Shown: positions 1 to 10,000 of the stretch, piece by piece
Layout: every line of letters starts with the position of its first letter
Numbering within the stretch: the stretch's first letter is position 1
Origin: Bigelowiella natans CCMP2755
Taxonomy: Eukaryota; Cercozoa; Chlorarachniophyceae
DNA: 64,000 bases
Assembly: GCA_000320545.1 (NCBI GenBank)
Contig: ADNK01000135.1
Location: 22,501-86,500 of the forward strand
Direction: 5' to 3'
Program-made: the position numbers and the translations under genes
Notes under the pieces: model-generated
Seen by the model: the letters and a program-made list of their open reading frames with translations, nothing else
Told to the model about the DNA's origin: nothing
Database searches by the model: none

Positions 1-210
1 CGCTTTTTAGAGTAAGGAGCAGCCTCAAGAAGCTGATTTGTTACACGATTCCTGTAGGATATTTCTTAGCAGGTTTATATCTACTAGGCATCGGCCACAT
101 TAATTTCCGAGCGAAGCATGCATGCAGTAAGCGTATCTTAAATATCTTTGTAACAAATATTTCCTATTCGAAGAAACTCTGAAAAAGAATTTAGATCCAT
201 TCCCACCTCG

Positions 211-289
<79 letters not shown>

Positions 290-309
290 CTCTCTCTCTC
301 TCACTCACT

Positions 310-345
<36 letters not shown>

Positions 346-1225
346 GTTTCCTTACATATCCTTTGCTCTTTTTATTGTTGAATGTTCAGGTTTGCTAGCT
401 ATTCCTCCAATAGCCTCCTTGATCCGCATGCCCGAAGAGAGCCAATCATGGAAGGAATCGTGGGAAGAAGATTGGAAGCGAGACGATGGAGCTCTCTCCC
501 CTATCCAGGAGGCTATCAGTTTTCATCTCTTCATCGTTACGCCATTCTGGTTGTACTATTCGTGGGTCTCTATTCGTCCCTTCGGCGTGCGGTATCCAAG
601 CTCCTCGCATCTGGGCTCTAACCGCCCCCAAAAAAACCTCTCCTCCAAGGATGATAGAATCAGTCGCGCGACTCGGCGAGACACGCATCACTGGGACTCG
701 AAAGACTCTGTGCTTGTCGAAGAAGGAGGATTGCAGAGAAAATGCGTTAGAAGGTCTCTCTCTATTCTTGAGGTAAAAGAGAGAGACCAGGATATGAAAC
801 CAAATATTCAAGATAATAACTTCACAGCACACCGTCAATACGACATGAATTTCAAGACCGCCGGATTCTATGATAATGGAGGTAACAACGACAATATTAA
901 ATGCAATGACTGCGAAGACTCTAGATGCAGTACTGGCGATACCGTGACAGCCAATAGTGACAAGAAGAACGGTATTCGAGCCTCGTGCCGCGGATCACAA
1001 TCCCAATCAACGATTCTCCAACATTTGCTCCATCAGAAAAAGTTTTCCACGAGCGGTTCGAGCTTGCTAACTCTGCATACTCATCTAACCGTCGAGCAGC
1101 GAGCACCACCTATCATCATATCGTCTGATGACGATCGCACATTTGTTACTGCACAGATCCCTGCTACGAACGACCATGATTCTTGTAACACTACAGCCTC
1201 GATGAAGAAGGATTCACATCATTAA
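1..1225 (+). CDS. 3' part of an unknown membrane protein gene (5' end outside window)
   Basis: Two exons are visible: 1-126, open from the window edge, and 390-1225, ending in TAA. The donor at 127 (GTAAGC) and the acceptor TTCAG ending at 389 keep phase 1. The first exon encodes a hydrophobic stretch (around CYTIPVGYFLAGLYLLGIG) that should span a membrane. The second encodes a short acidic, Trp-rich segment, another hydrophobic stretch (AISFHLFIVTPFWLYYSW), then about 190 polar, low-complexity residues. The intron (127-389) is filled by CT and CA microsatellite. An AATAAAG polyadenylation-like signal lies at about 1263. I recognise no family. The long polar tail suggests a cytosolic tail, but topology is inference. 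It is convergent with the J/BRCT gene. Confidence 0.6.
217..340. repeat. (CT)n followed by (CA)n microsatellite in an intron
   Basis: A CT-dinucleotide run at 217-302 is followed by a CA run at about 314-340. Both lie inside the intron 127-389 of the first gene, upstream of its acceptor. The pyrimidine-rich run may serve as polypyrimidine tract (inference). Confidence 0.95.
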
Positions 1226-1289
1226 CTCTTCGTAAACACAAATCAGTACCGCAGATGTAAAGAAATAAAGCGGAGTATGTTTATTTGAT

Positions 1290-1713
1290 TCAGTATTTTA
1301 AATGTAAAGTCGTACTTTACTGGATCTTTTGTACATGAATGACATTTGATTACCACTGAGCATCGTCGCCACATTTAGGTATGAATGCATCATGGCAAAC
1401 TATTCCAATTGTTCATGTGATTGATAGAAATGATTCTCTCATTGCATGCATCTAGACTAGCGGAAAGTAGCACATCATTAGCGGTGAATTCAACAGCAAC
1501 GCATTGGCTATGTAGCGCACATGCAAATGCAAAGTGTACATCTGGACGTGCATTGTAGCGCGACGGGCATTGCATGGCAACAAAGATGATGATACAGCAT
1601 TTCAAAGTGCAACTTAGTCCGATTCTAAGGAACCTGCACATAACCAACTAGCCATGCTAATGTGCATAGAGAATGATTTTGAAATTTTTGGTTTCGTTTG
1701 TGTGCCTAGCTAG
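1290..1713. other. Intergenic block between two convergent genes
   Basis: No coding signal that I can support. It contains the short words typical of the other gene-flanking blocks of this window: TGCATGCATC, repeated GTAGCGC, TGCAAATGCAAA and CTAGCTAGCTAGG at its right edge, next to the J/BRCT stop codon. Confidence 0.5.
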
Positions 1714-3627
1714 CTAGGTCTTGCGAGAGCGCTTGACGTTTTCATGACTATGTGTGCTTCTACGACGCCTCTTGAAATGGTTTGGGTGCGCATTCCTTGT
1801 TTTACAAAAATCTCGAACATGTACATCTTTCACATTCCTTGAAATGTTGTCTGTTGATATCCGCTTAATCACTTGATCATCATCATTTTGTAGATAATTT
1901 TTTGGGAGGAAAAATTGCAAAAATGGGGGCATGAAGACTGCCTCCTTTGTGTATAATTTGAATCCTTCATGTTTAAACTTCTCTGTTTCATGTGAAACCA
2001 AATCAGCTGGTGCGATTATAATAATGGAATTTTTGAAATTGCTGCATTTTGAGTCTGCAAGCACAACTTTGCCGCCTCCTACAATCATGGAAAACTTTTA
2101 ATAAGGAATTAGCCGGGAAAATGTTTAAATTTAAGTGGGGCAGGAAACATTTGATACCAGCTCGTATGGTCCTTTTTATTACAGTCTCCAACTTTGGAAT
2201 ATTTGGAGGAAATTTACAGACATAGAACACGTGACCTAATCCACGTCGCAACCTATCACAAATTGAATATGATGTTTGGCATTTGGATCCTCACCGCTAA
2301 AAATGCGACTCCTCTTCCCTTTCCCTCGAAGAAATTCAGATATATTGAATCCTAATTTTTCTTTCCACTTTTCATCTTTGAGAATGTAATCTTCTTCGTT
2401 AATAAATCTGCTTTTTATTTAGGGATACCAAGGATTGTCAAACTGACATCCTTCAACAATGATATAAACGATAAACGATTTACTTATTTTTTTCTTCACA
2501 CGCATAGAGCCAATCTATGTGTAATATGAACTAATTAAATGTAGAACAAATAGTGTTCGATTACATTAGAATGTAGATACGTTGATTGACGATTTGCTTC
2601 ACTTGATTAGAAATCCCAACAAGAAATTTCTCGGTTCTTAGCACGCGAGGAGCAATGATATGAGTTGCAAAACGGTAGTTTCTGGGGGCCCGTAATACTT
2701 TTCCACCTAGCTTCTCAACTATATAAATAAAATTTTCCGTGACTCTAGATTCAAAACCAGTTATCAAAACTTGAACAATAGGAGTTTTGTTTCGAAGATT
2801 TATCCCTCTTATTTGACGACGGCTATTACTACTCCGCATTAAGGAACTCTTAGAAGAAGCTTTATCTTTACTCTTAACCTTGTCGCTAAGCATAAGCTGT
2901 TGGGAAGATGACGGGCTAGTCAGAGCTATGATGATGCTATTCTGATGATGATTCGTTTTATGATGAGTGACAAAAGACTGTTTGTGGAGCCTTTCATCAT
3001 GTGTCTTAGAATTGTAAATCACTTTTCTAGATCTTCCAGGAATATTCTCATCAGCCACACTATGTGTGACAGGATAGTCCTTGACTTCGATGAAATCTTC
3101 CATAACAAGGATCTTTGCTACCTTATGGGTGGACTCGTTAAACAAGTCTCTGCAAAGGTTGTCCGTCCTCTGCTTCGTTGAATCATTTCTTTGATTCTGT
3201 ACAATAGTTTCTTCAATACATTGTCCTCCTCGAAATTCAGTATATACTTCACAATTAAGCGAATCATGAATCTTGGTCAAAGCTTCTGCAGCTAGCTTCG
3301 AATCATACACAGCTCGCTGTAAAGAAAGAAATTAGTGATATTATTGAAGTTTGAATAGGAAAACTTAGAATCAATGATGACCTTTGTTGGATCAGAGAGG
3401 ATGCTATAAGCGTCTTGAATTTCATGGAAATAACTTTCAGCTGATAGTGATGCACCGTTGCCATTTGTGTTCTTGTCAGGATGATGTTTTCGAATCAAAG
3501 CTCTCCAAGACTTTCTGATGTCCTTTTTTGAGGCAGTTTCAGAGACGCCGAGAATATCATAGTGAGAAGCTTGCGATCTCTCGGACACCATTTTGCAGTG
3601 TGCTTGCGTACTTTCCTTTCCCTTCAT
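1714..3627 (-). CDS. J-domain protein with C-terminal BRCT repeats (DnaJ-BRCT fusion)
   Basis: Modelled as five exons: 3382-3627, 2581-3316, 2484-2514, 2253-2410 and 1714-2078, which keep phase and give 511 residues. The N-terminus is a complete J domain: YDILGVSETASKKDIRKSW, then HHPDK (the catalytic HPD that stimulates Hsp70 ATPase), ending SDPTKRAVYD across the first splice. A polar, basic linker of about 120 residues follows. The C-terminal third is a BRCT pair of the MDC1/PTIP/Rtt107 type: VQVLITGFESRV, LGGKVLRAP, ATHIIAP, then W in NQHWLYACEEK and RFINEEDYIL, then a second unit with IGGGKVVLADSK and IIIIAPADL. BRCT pairs bind phosphoproteins at DNA damage, so a chromatin-linked co-chaperone is likely (inference). 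The start could instead be the Met 12 codons later. It shares a 333-bp divergent spacer with the next gene. Confidence 0.82.
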
Positions 3628-3960
3628 GATAGACTGGATTGAAGAATGAGTTCAGCAAAATTGATTTGAGCTTGATGTGACTATCAACAACAGCAATCAA
3701 AACTTGGGGATTGCAGCCTGCGACTACAGACAAACGCTGACAAGTAAAAAAATCCACGTGGAAGGAAAACATAGTTAAAAGCCGTAACTGGCGGTATGCA
3801 CCCTGGGTCTTGGCTTCTTTCTTAATAATAAACATGTCGCACCGCAAAATCACTTGGTCACTATCAAAGCTCGACGACCAACACGATCTTTCCGTAAGAT
3901 TACTAAACAAAACAAGCCAATCAATCACGGCATAGACCAACCTCTATTTATCAACGCACC
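3628..3960. promoter_or_regulatory. Divergent spacer between the J/BRCT gene and a TPR-like gene
   Basis: The two start codons lie head to head 333 bp apart, so both promoters and 5' leaders should be here. A minus-strand open frame of about 127 codons crosses the spacer (3557-3940), but it runs out of frame into the J domain and matches nothing I know, so I treat it as leader or chance. No palindromic block words are present. Confidence 0.4.
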
Positions 3961-4627
3961 ATGGAGGCTCCAAAACTCGATGTAACTTAGTAATCATTAA
4001 TGACTTAAAGAGATCATTGAAAACAATGATTTCCATTTACGGTACATGATGATGTCATGTTTACATCATGGTTTATTCAGATGAATGTTTCTTTGTTAGA
4101 CTTCTCCAAACTCTCTACGAGATAGTTTGTTTTATGTGCTTCATTTTGTAAAGCCCAAGAATCTTCAAGAAAAACTACTACTTGCAAGGAGATATTTTGA
4201 GGCTCAAGATGTGCATTCTGCAATTAGGATTTACCAAGACATGAAGCACCTCCTTTTAAATGAAAAACATGAGATGAAAGAGGAACTGAAGAAGTGGTAC
4301 TTGGAACTTATCGAGTCAAACTTGAAAACAACATCTGATACCCCCTTCGGAGAGTTTCTTGTGGACGATTGCACTGTGTGGAATAGAGGATTGTCGTCTT
4401 TTTCACTTGGTAGCTACTCAAATTTTCGAGGGGGAAATGAGCATGACGAATCCACCATCGCTTCAGGTTCACTTCCCTGTGCTAGTTGTGAAAGTGTTGT
4501 TCATTCAACCAGCAGTAGGCCTAAAACCGAATCTGCAACCAAAGAGTTACCATCGAGATTTGCGAAAAGGGTTCCAAAAAAACAATTGGCTAGAATGCCA
4601 AGAAGCAAAAAATTGAAACATTCATAG
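3961..4627 (+). CDS. Small helical, TPR-like protein of unknown function
   Basis: Best model: exon 3961-3981 (M E A P K L D), intron 3982-4153, exon 4154-4627, giving 164 residues in phase. Without the small first exon the frame could start at ATG 4127. The N-terminal half is predicted helical, with a TPR-like pattern around LLLARRYFEAQDVHSAIRIY and then charged helix. The second half is Ser-rich and ends in a very basic tail (FAKRVPKKQLARMPRSKK), which could bind nucleic acid or act as a nuclear signal (inference). I do not recognise an orthologue. It is convergent with the Nup84/107 gene. Confidence 0.55.
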
Positions 4628-5519
4628 TTGCAACCTTCAAGTAAATTGTGATTGAAACCATGGCTGTCAAGTTGATGAAGTTGAGAGTTTTAATCATTGA
4701 TGACCTGGTAGCACAATTGCAACATTCTAGATTGGTCATTGCCATTAAACGACAATAGATTTCGCTGTGTCTTGTCCTCCGCAGCAATTTTAGTTACACA
4801 TGTCTAAACGTACATACAATGGCATCTACGAGTTTGCATCGTGGCCATTTGACGATGCCCATGCTAGCATGTACGTCCAGCTTCAACGTGCAAGAGAGCC
4901 ATGTTAATGGTGACGCTGCAAAACCGTCAAACACGCTTGCACGTGCGCACTTGCTTGACCACAGCATTGTTGCACATGTCAGCATGGTGCAGACTCAGAC
5001 AGCAAACAAGCTGCTTGCATGTATGTCCACACTGTTACAGGCTAGCTTACAGCAGGCTAGCAGGGGCACTGCCTACACATTGTGACGCCGCGTCATCACA
5101 AATGCAATTGTCACACATGCGATGTGGTCCATGCTAGCATGCTTCTATCTAGCTATGCACATGCATTCATCACTAGATCATGCTGCGCTTCTGCAAACGT
5201 CTCAAATATGATCAGCTACTCAGAAGGCCAATCTAGCGGTGTTAGCTGTCGATGCGTACAAGTGAGGCCTAGCTAGCAATCACAACTTTTCATTTGCAAC
5301 ATGCCCTTAGAACTCGATCGTATCCGGTGCACACATTTGTTTCCTGCTTCAATGATGCAAGTAGTGGCACGTTGACACATGCGCACAACATGCTAATCAT
5401 CATTGGACACCAACAATGATAGACATGCAATACACAACATGTACCGCCGATTTCATGAACTTACACGTGTTGATACTTTCTCATAAACGTTACTCTTACG
5501 AAATGTCATGTGGAGAGTA
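4628..5519. other. Palindrome-rich intergenic block (convergent 3' ends)
   Basis: From about 4800 to 5300 the sequence is crowded with GCTAGC, CATGC, TTGCA and GCACGTGC words (for example CCATGCTAGCATG and CTAGCTATGCAC). Several short frames are open on both strands but have no protein-like composition. I see no gene here. It lies between the stop codons of two convergent genes. Confidence 0.6.
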
Positions 5520-8165
5520 TCATGTTCGCTTAGCATCCGCGCTAGTGTCTTTGTATTTATATATCTTCCTCTTTTCAGCATCCGTACTTTTGACAAATAG
5601 CTCCTGGACATGATCAAGAAGTTTAGGCAGCATCTTGTCCTGCTGGAAGCGTCGGTGCAACCTATATTCATCGTCTGCAATAATATTGATGACTTCTTGG
5701 GCTTCATCGAATCCGCCACTTTTTGATTCTACACTAATCTGAAGAAATTGATCAACAATGCTATGTGTGGCCTTGGCACGGGCCATCAATGTCCTTGCAC
5801 CTGGAAGCCAATCTTTGTTTTCCAGCACCTTTTTGACACTTTTAAAATACCCTTGATATGAATCAGAGGAATCCTCTCTTTTATCTGAGTTGCGCGCTAG
5901 ACCCTTCATGTTGATCTCGTCATAGTAATATTGAAGGAGGGCAGCGTAGTCTTTCCAGTCGTCACACTCGCTTTGACCATCGGTATCGTTGTATTTAGAT
6001 TCAGAACTTCCTTGTGTCCGCTCATCCAGATTCTTGTTGAGTAGAATGACGCTGCGATGGCGGGCACCATTTGCAAATTCTCGAAAGAGAAGGTTCACAT
6101 CTTCCACATACGCATCAAAATCTTCATCGCTGTAGCATTTGAGAGCCTTAATCTTTATCTTATCAGTCTCTTCCACAAAACCGAGTTCCTTGGTTTCTGC
6201 CTTCTCAAACGTCATCTTGACGTGATCTCGCTTGACTTGTTTGATAACATCTTCGAGCATGAAAGAATTTTCAAGCTGAAGAAAATTTTGCAGGTGGTTC
6301 TGAGCCTCCTTTGGACCTAGGGCGTTCAGAAATATAGGATACAAAGTAATTTGCATCTGTTTGCTTAGATACCCGATGTAGACGGGAATGAGTTCGTATT
6401 CGTGTGAAAATATGAGCTGTGCTACGTATGCAGATACAAGCTGGTCCCATTTCTTGTCCTCCTTTTGCACTTTGGACTCTCGCCTAGCGCCCTTCGTTAG
6501 GTCGAATGATAGGCAGAGATGTACAGAAAATCGGAGGAATGAGTAAGGGTCCAACCGTCGCTCGGTAAATTCTTTGATAGTATGCATCCCTTTTCCTTCC
6601 AGTCCTTGCTCTGAGTGTGAGAACCCCAATTTTTGTAGAACCTCCTTGAAAGGTTTCCAAGGATCCGAGCGTCCCTTTGGTACATTAGAGTTTGCGTAGG
6701 CCCGGATTATGTCGAGCGCATAATCAGTCAACTGCTGTTTTATTTTCTCTGGCTGATCTCTGTGAGTAATCATCATGCACTGGATCACTGCGTAGGGATT
6801 ATTGATATCCATGTTGGCCGTGGTTCTCTCTCTTTGCATGTCTTCAAGAATACCGCTAGCCGTGTTAACAGGCTTTGACTTGCCGTTACTACACATTGCC
6901 TCTCGGTCAATATCTATAGACACCAACTCATTTTGAAGCTCTTTTTCTAGTAACTCACACATTAGCCTGTCGCAATATCTTCCCATGTTTACTGAGAATT
7001 GGGCCCAACTCCAGTCCTCCCAAGACAAACATAGCGGGTTTTTTTGCAGGGCATCTAGATCGCCTCCCAGAAGGCCGTAAAGCGCGCGTTCTTCTAGTAC
7101 GCGCTCTTTCCGCTGCTGGCTAACACACAAACAGCTATCTCGCCAGAGGAGCCGCTGGATTATATTATCGCAAATTTTTTGGCGATTCGGGGTTTCGTCT
7201 GTTCTCCAGACCAGATAACCCTCAATTGTGGCCGCCGTCATACTCTCCTGAAAATATTGACGACTTGCTTTTTGCGCCGTTTTAACTTCGCCGGTTCGCA
7301 TTTTCCGCCAAATAGTCTTGTGGCGGTGGTTTTGTTCCATGACAACCTCAGGATCCCTACTCTCCACCTCTTTTGGATTTGTGAGAGCTTCCCAGCCACA
7401 ATTATCCTTTCTTGGATCATCGCCGCTCCTCTCGTACTCGTCCGCGGCTACGTCTTGAAGCCATTCAACCGCAAGTTCAAGCTGCAGCAATTCCTTAAGG
7501 TCCCTTTTCAGCCTCCTGCTCCTGCTATCCCTCGCCATTGAATAACATTTCTCCAGGAAGTCATACCAGTAATTACCCTTAACACCAAACTCAATCTTTT
7601 GATTGAATTTGAGTTGCTTCTCCCAGAGTATCCAGCAACTGAGCTCCATTAACATCGACCTCTGCAGACCCTTCAAAGAGGCACCGCCTGCCCAGGTCCA
7701 GCGCGTTTCTTTCATCTTTTCTGAAATGTTTTTCAACTCCTCTCCACAATTCTCCAAGAAACTCCGAACGAAATCTGATTTGCTTTTTAACACCTCCTTC
7801 TTTCCACGGTGTTGATCACAAGATTTTTCCATTGCTTCTCTTAGTCCTTGTTTTTGGAGCAGGTCGCACTGATGCTTGGCGATCACAGACTTCAGGCGCG
7901 TAGACTCGGGGCCTATCGTCGGGTTGAAAGCAGTAGGGGTCGCAGAGTCAAAGAGGTTCTTACGAGAGACGTCAATCCTCCGCTGTTCCTCCTCCATAAT
8001 CTCCATTTGCTCCTGGCGTGTGTCCTGTTCAGTTAGATCTAGTTGATCTGGGAAGCCATCATCCTCAAACTCAGCCAAAGGGGGAACAACCAGCTGTTTC
8101 TCCTCGAAAGATTCCTCCTCCAACTGGGACGTAAAGTTTCTTGTTCTCGGTATGAATTCGGACAT
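5520..8165 (-). CDS. NUP107: Nuclear pore complex scaffold protein Nup84/Nup107
   Basis: A single uninterrupted frame of 881 residues, close to the usual family length (about 725 in yeast, 925 in human). It is a scaffold alpha-solenoid of the Y-complex (Nup107-160), which lines the pore membrane. The family hallmark is the central segment at about residues 355-400 (ALYGLLGGDLDALQ, then SWEDWSWAQFS), followed by helical repeats to the end. The first 60 residues are acidic and poorly structured. In a neighbourhood of intron-dense genes, an intronless 2.6-kb frame is notable. Family identity rests on that central motif, length and helical composition; I could not run a profile search. Confidence 0.82.
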   Translation of the reverse strand: MSEFIPRTRNFTSQLEEESFEEKQLVVPPLAEFEDDGFPDQLDLTEQDTRQEQMEIMEEEQRRIDVSRKNLFDSATPTAFNPTIGPESTRLKSVIAKHQCDLLQKQGLREAMEKSCDQHRGKKEVLKSKSDFVRSFLENCGEELKNISEKMKETRWTWAGGASLKGLQRSMLMELSCWILWEKQLKFNQKIEFGVKGNYWYDFLEKCYSMARDSRSRRLKRDLKELLQLELAVEWLQDVAADEYERSGDDPRKDNCGWEALTNPKEVESRDPEVVMEQNHRHKTIWRKMRTGEVKTAQKASRQYFQESMTAATIEGYLVWRTDETPNRQKICDNIIQRLLWRDSCLCVSQQRKERVLEERALYGLLGGDLDALQKNPLCLSWEDWSWAQFSVNMGRYCDRLMCELLEKELQNELVSIDIDREAMCSNGKSKPVNTASGILEDMQRERTTANMDINNPYAVIQCMMITHRDQPEKIKQQLTDYALDIIRAYANSNVPKGRSDPWKPFKEVLQKLGFSHSEQGLEGKGMHTIKEFTERRLDPYSFLRFSVHLCLSFDLTKGARRESKVQKEDKKWDQLVSAYVAQLIFSHEYELIPVYIGYLSKQMQITLYPIFLNALGPKEAQNHLQNFLQLENSFMLEDVIKQVKRDHVKMTFEKAETKELGFVEETDKIKIKALKCYSDEDFDAYVEDVNLLFREFANGARHRSVILLNKNLDERTQGSSESKYNDTDGQSECDDWKDYAALLQYYYDEINMKGLARNSDKREDSSDSYQGYFKSVKKVLENKDWLPGARTLMARAKATHSIVDQFLQISVESKSGGFDEAQEVINIIADDEYRLHRRFQQDKMLPKLLDHVQELFVKSTDAEKRKIYKYKDTSADAKRT

Positions 8166-10000
8166 ATGTCCAGAGACTTGCTTCGGGGGGCGTCGAGGCT
8201 AGTGGATCAAATGTAGCGACAGGAGTAATTTATCAATCATCAATGCTCTTATGACATGCAGGCTTACATCATTTCAAGCAAAAAAAATGATACCCTTTGC
8301 TCGGAGGCTGGAAACCATCGCCCATTATAGTCGGGGAAGTCTGCCATGGTTCTCTGTCTGCCCCTTCCCTTACGTTGGCGGGTAAAGGGAATTCTACTTA
8401 TTTATCAGGGAGGATCAAAATGCCGGCCTAGGTTTATCAAAAGAGACAACATAAAATCATTGTCGCACTTATATTTTTGAATGCGTTATTAAGTAATACC
8501 GTTCGAGTGGAGAAGAGAAACTCTTAATTCACGCACGAAGTGCGCACAAAGTTACCATAAAAATTATAGGCAAAAAAACAAGCTGAATAAGTCTTAGATA
8601 GAGTAATATTCCCAGAACAAAAGAGCGTAAATCGAGAATCGATTCACCTGAAATCAATATAAAAAATTCTTGCGAATAAATCCTATAATTATTGTTCCAG
8701 AAACAGTCTTAATGTTCGTGGCCATTCTACTCGTACGACTAAGGATTTTTTTTGTAGCCGCTAAATATTGTTGTCGCAGGAGCATCAGCACAAAACCTCC
8801 CGGACGGCACGCTCATTGACGCACTCCGATGGTGCATCCGTCGCAACTAGAGAATGATGCATCCGCATTCTGTGTAGATCATGTTACAAGTTAGAGTTCA
8901 CCGAAGTAGACCTTTCTAAACCTATCTAGATCTAGATCTAGAATTTTGATGTCGCTTAGCAATCATGCGCACCTGTCTGTCTCAAAATTGAGATCTCATG
9001 TTGTCTTTTTTTTCTCTTGTGACCTCGCAATGATTGTTGTTGAGGCTCTGCTGCATGCAAATGCCTGTCTCCCATGTGGTTCTTGCGCATGCAGGTTTGA
9101 TCAACGCTTTGTTCATTGTTCGTTGTTCATTGTTCTTCCATTTTTGGGTTGAAACGCTGAACCATCGCGCAATCTCGGAGCCACAGATTCAACTGTTGCA
9201 ATCTTTGGGCACCAGCAGGTCTGGGTCGCGCACGTTCTCTTGTTGAGTGAGCATTGCAGCAGTTCCTTGCATGATTCGATGTTTCATGTGATGTTCAACT
9301 GTTCGGACAGACAGCATGGAAACGGTGATTCTTTTCCTGCTGGATGCCATTCAAGCACCTGCGCAGTGTCAGCTAGTTGCTGGAGGCATCCACACATGCG
9401 TCAAATGCGGTGCCTCCGATGTGCGATGCTTCGAAACTCAGCACCAGATCACATCCAGCATGTTTGAAGCAGGAGAAACCAAGATTGTTTCTAGTGACCC
9501 AATCATTTGAGGGCTAGCTAGCTAGACCTGCACTGCGTGCAGAAAACCACATGTGTCATGTGGACTGTCACAAGGCACCGCTCACATTTGGTGTGTGCGA
9601 TGTCCATGATTGCGCTCATTCAATGGAAGTGATCTCATCACTGGGCTCTCACCTGCTAGTCATGTGAAGCCACCCAAATCCACAATCGAAACGCAACAAT
9701 TGATGATTACGCCGCATTTGCATTGTGAAACCTGCCGCTACACGCTGCAGTGTAGAAAGGTGAAACGTCTGGACCATGCCTTCGATTTCGTAATGATTGA
9801 TGCATGCCTTCATTGCGCCGGTACCGGCGCAGGCACAATTTGGCGTGTGGGATGCACATTTGTGTCGTAGTCGCACAGGGCAGCGCAGCGCGATGTGATG
9901 GCATGCATTGTTCATTCGCGTTGCTAAATTGTCAAAATGCATCACAAATCATCCACGCATTTCGGTATCGCTCTTTCACAACCTCATCTCATCGCATCGA
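8166..10000. other. 5' flank of Nup84/107 followed by a palindrome-rich block
   Basis: 8166-8800 is AT-rich with no frame worth calling and should hold the Nup84/107 promoter. From about 8800 to 10000 the palindromic block signature appears: AGATCTAGATCTAGA at 8925-8942, GCATGC, GGCTAGCTAGCTAGAC, and repeated TTGTTCATTGTTC. It ends at the stop codon of the G8 gene. Short open frames on both strands are not protein-like. Confidence 0.55.

Noticed and set aside
3557-3940. 127-codon minus-strand frame overlapping the J-domain start
   Set aside because: Out of frame with the J domain, no recognisable family, and located in a divergent promoter region.
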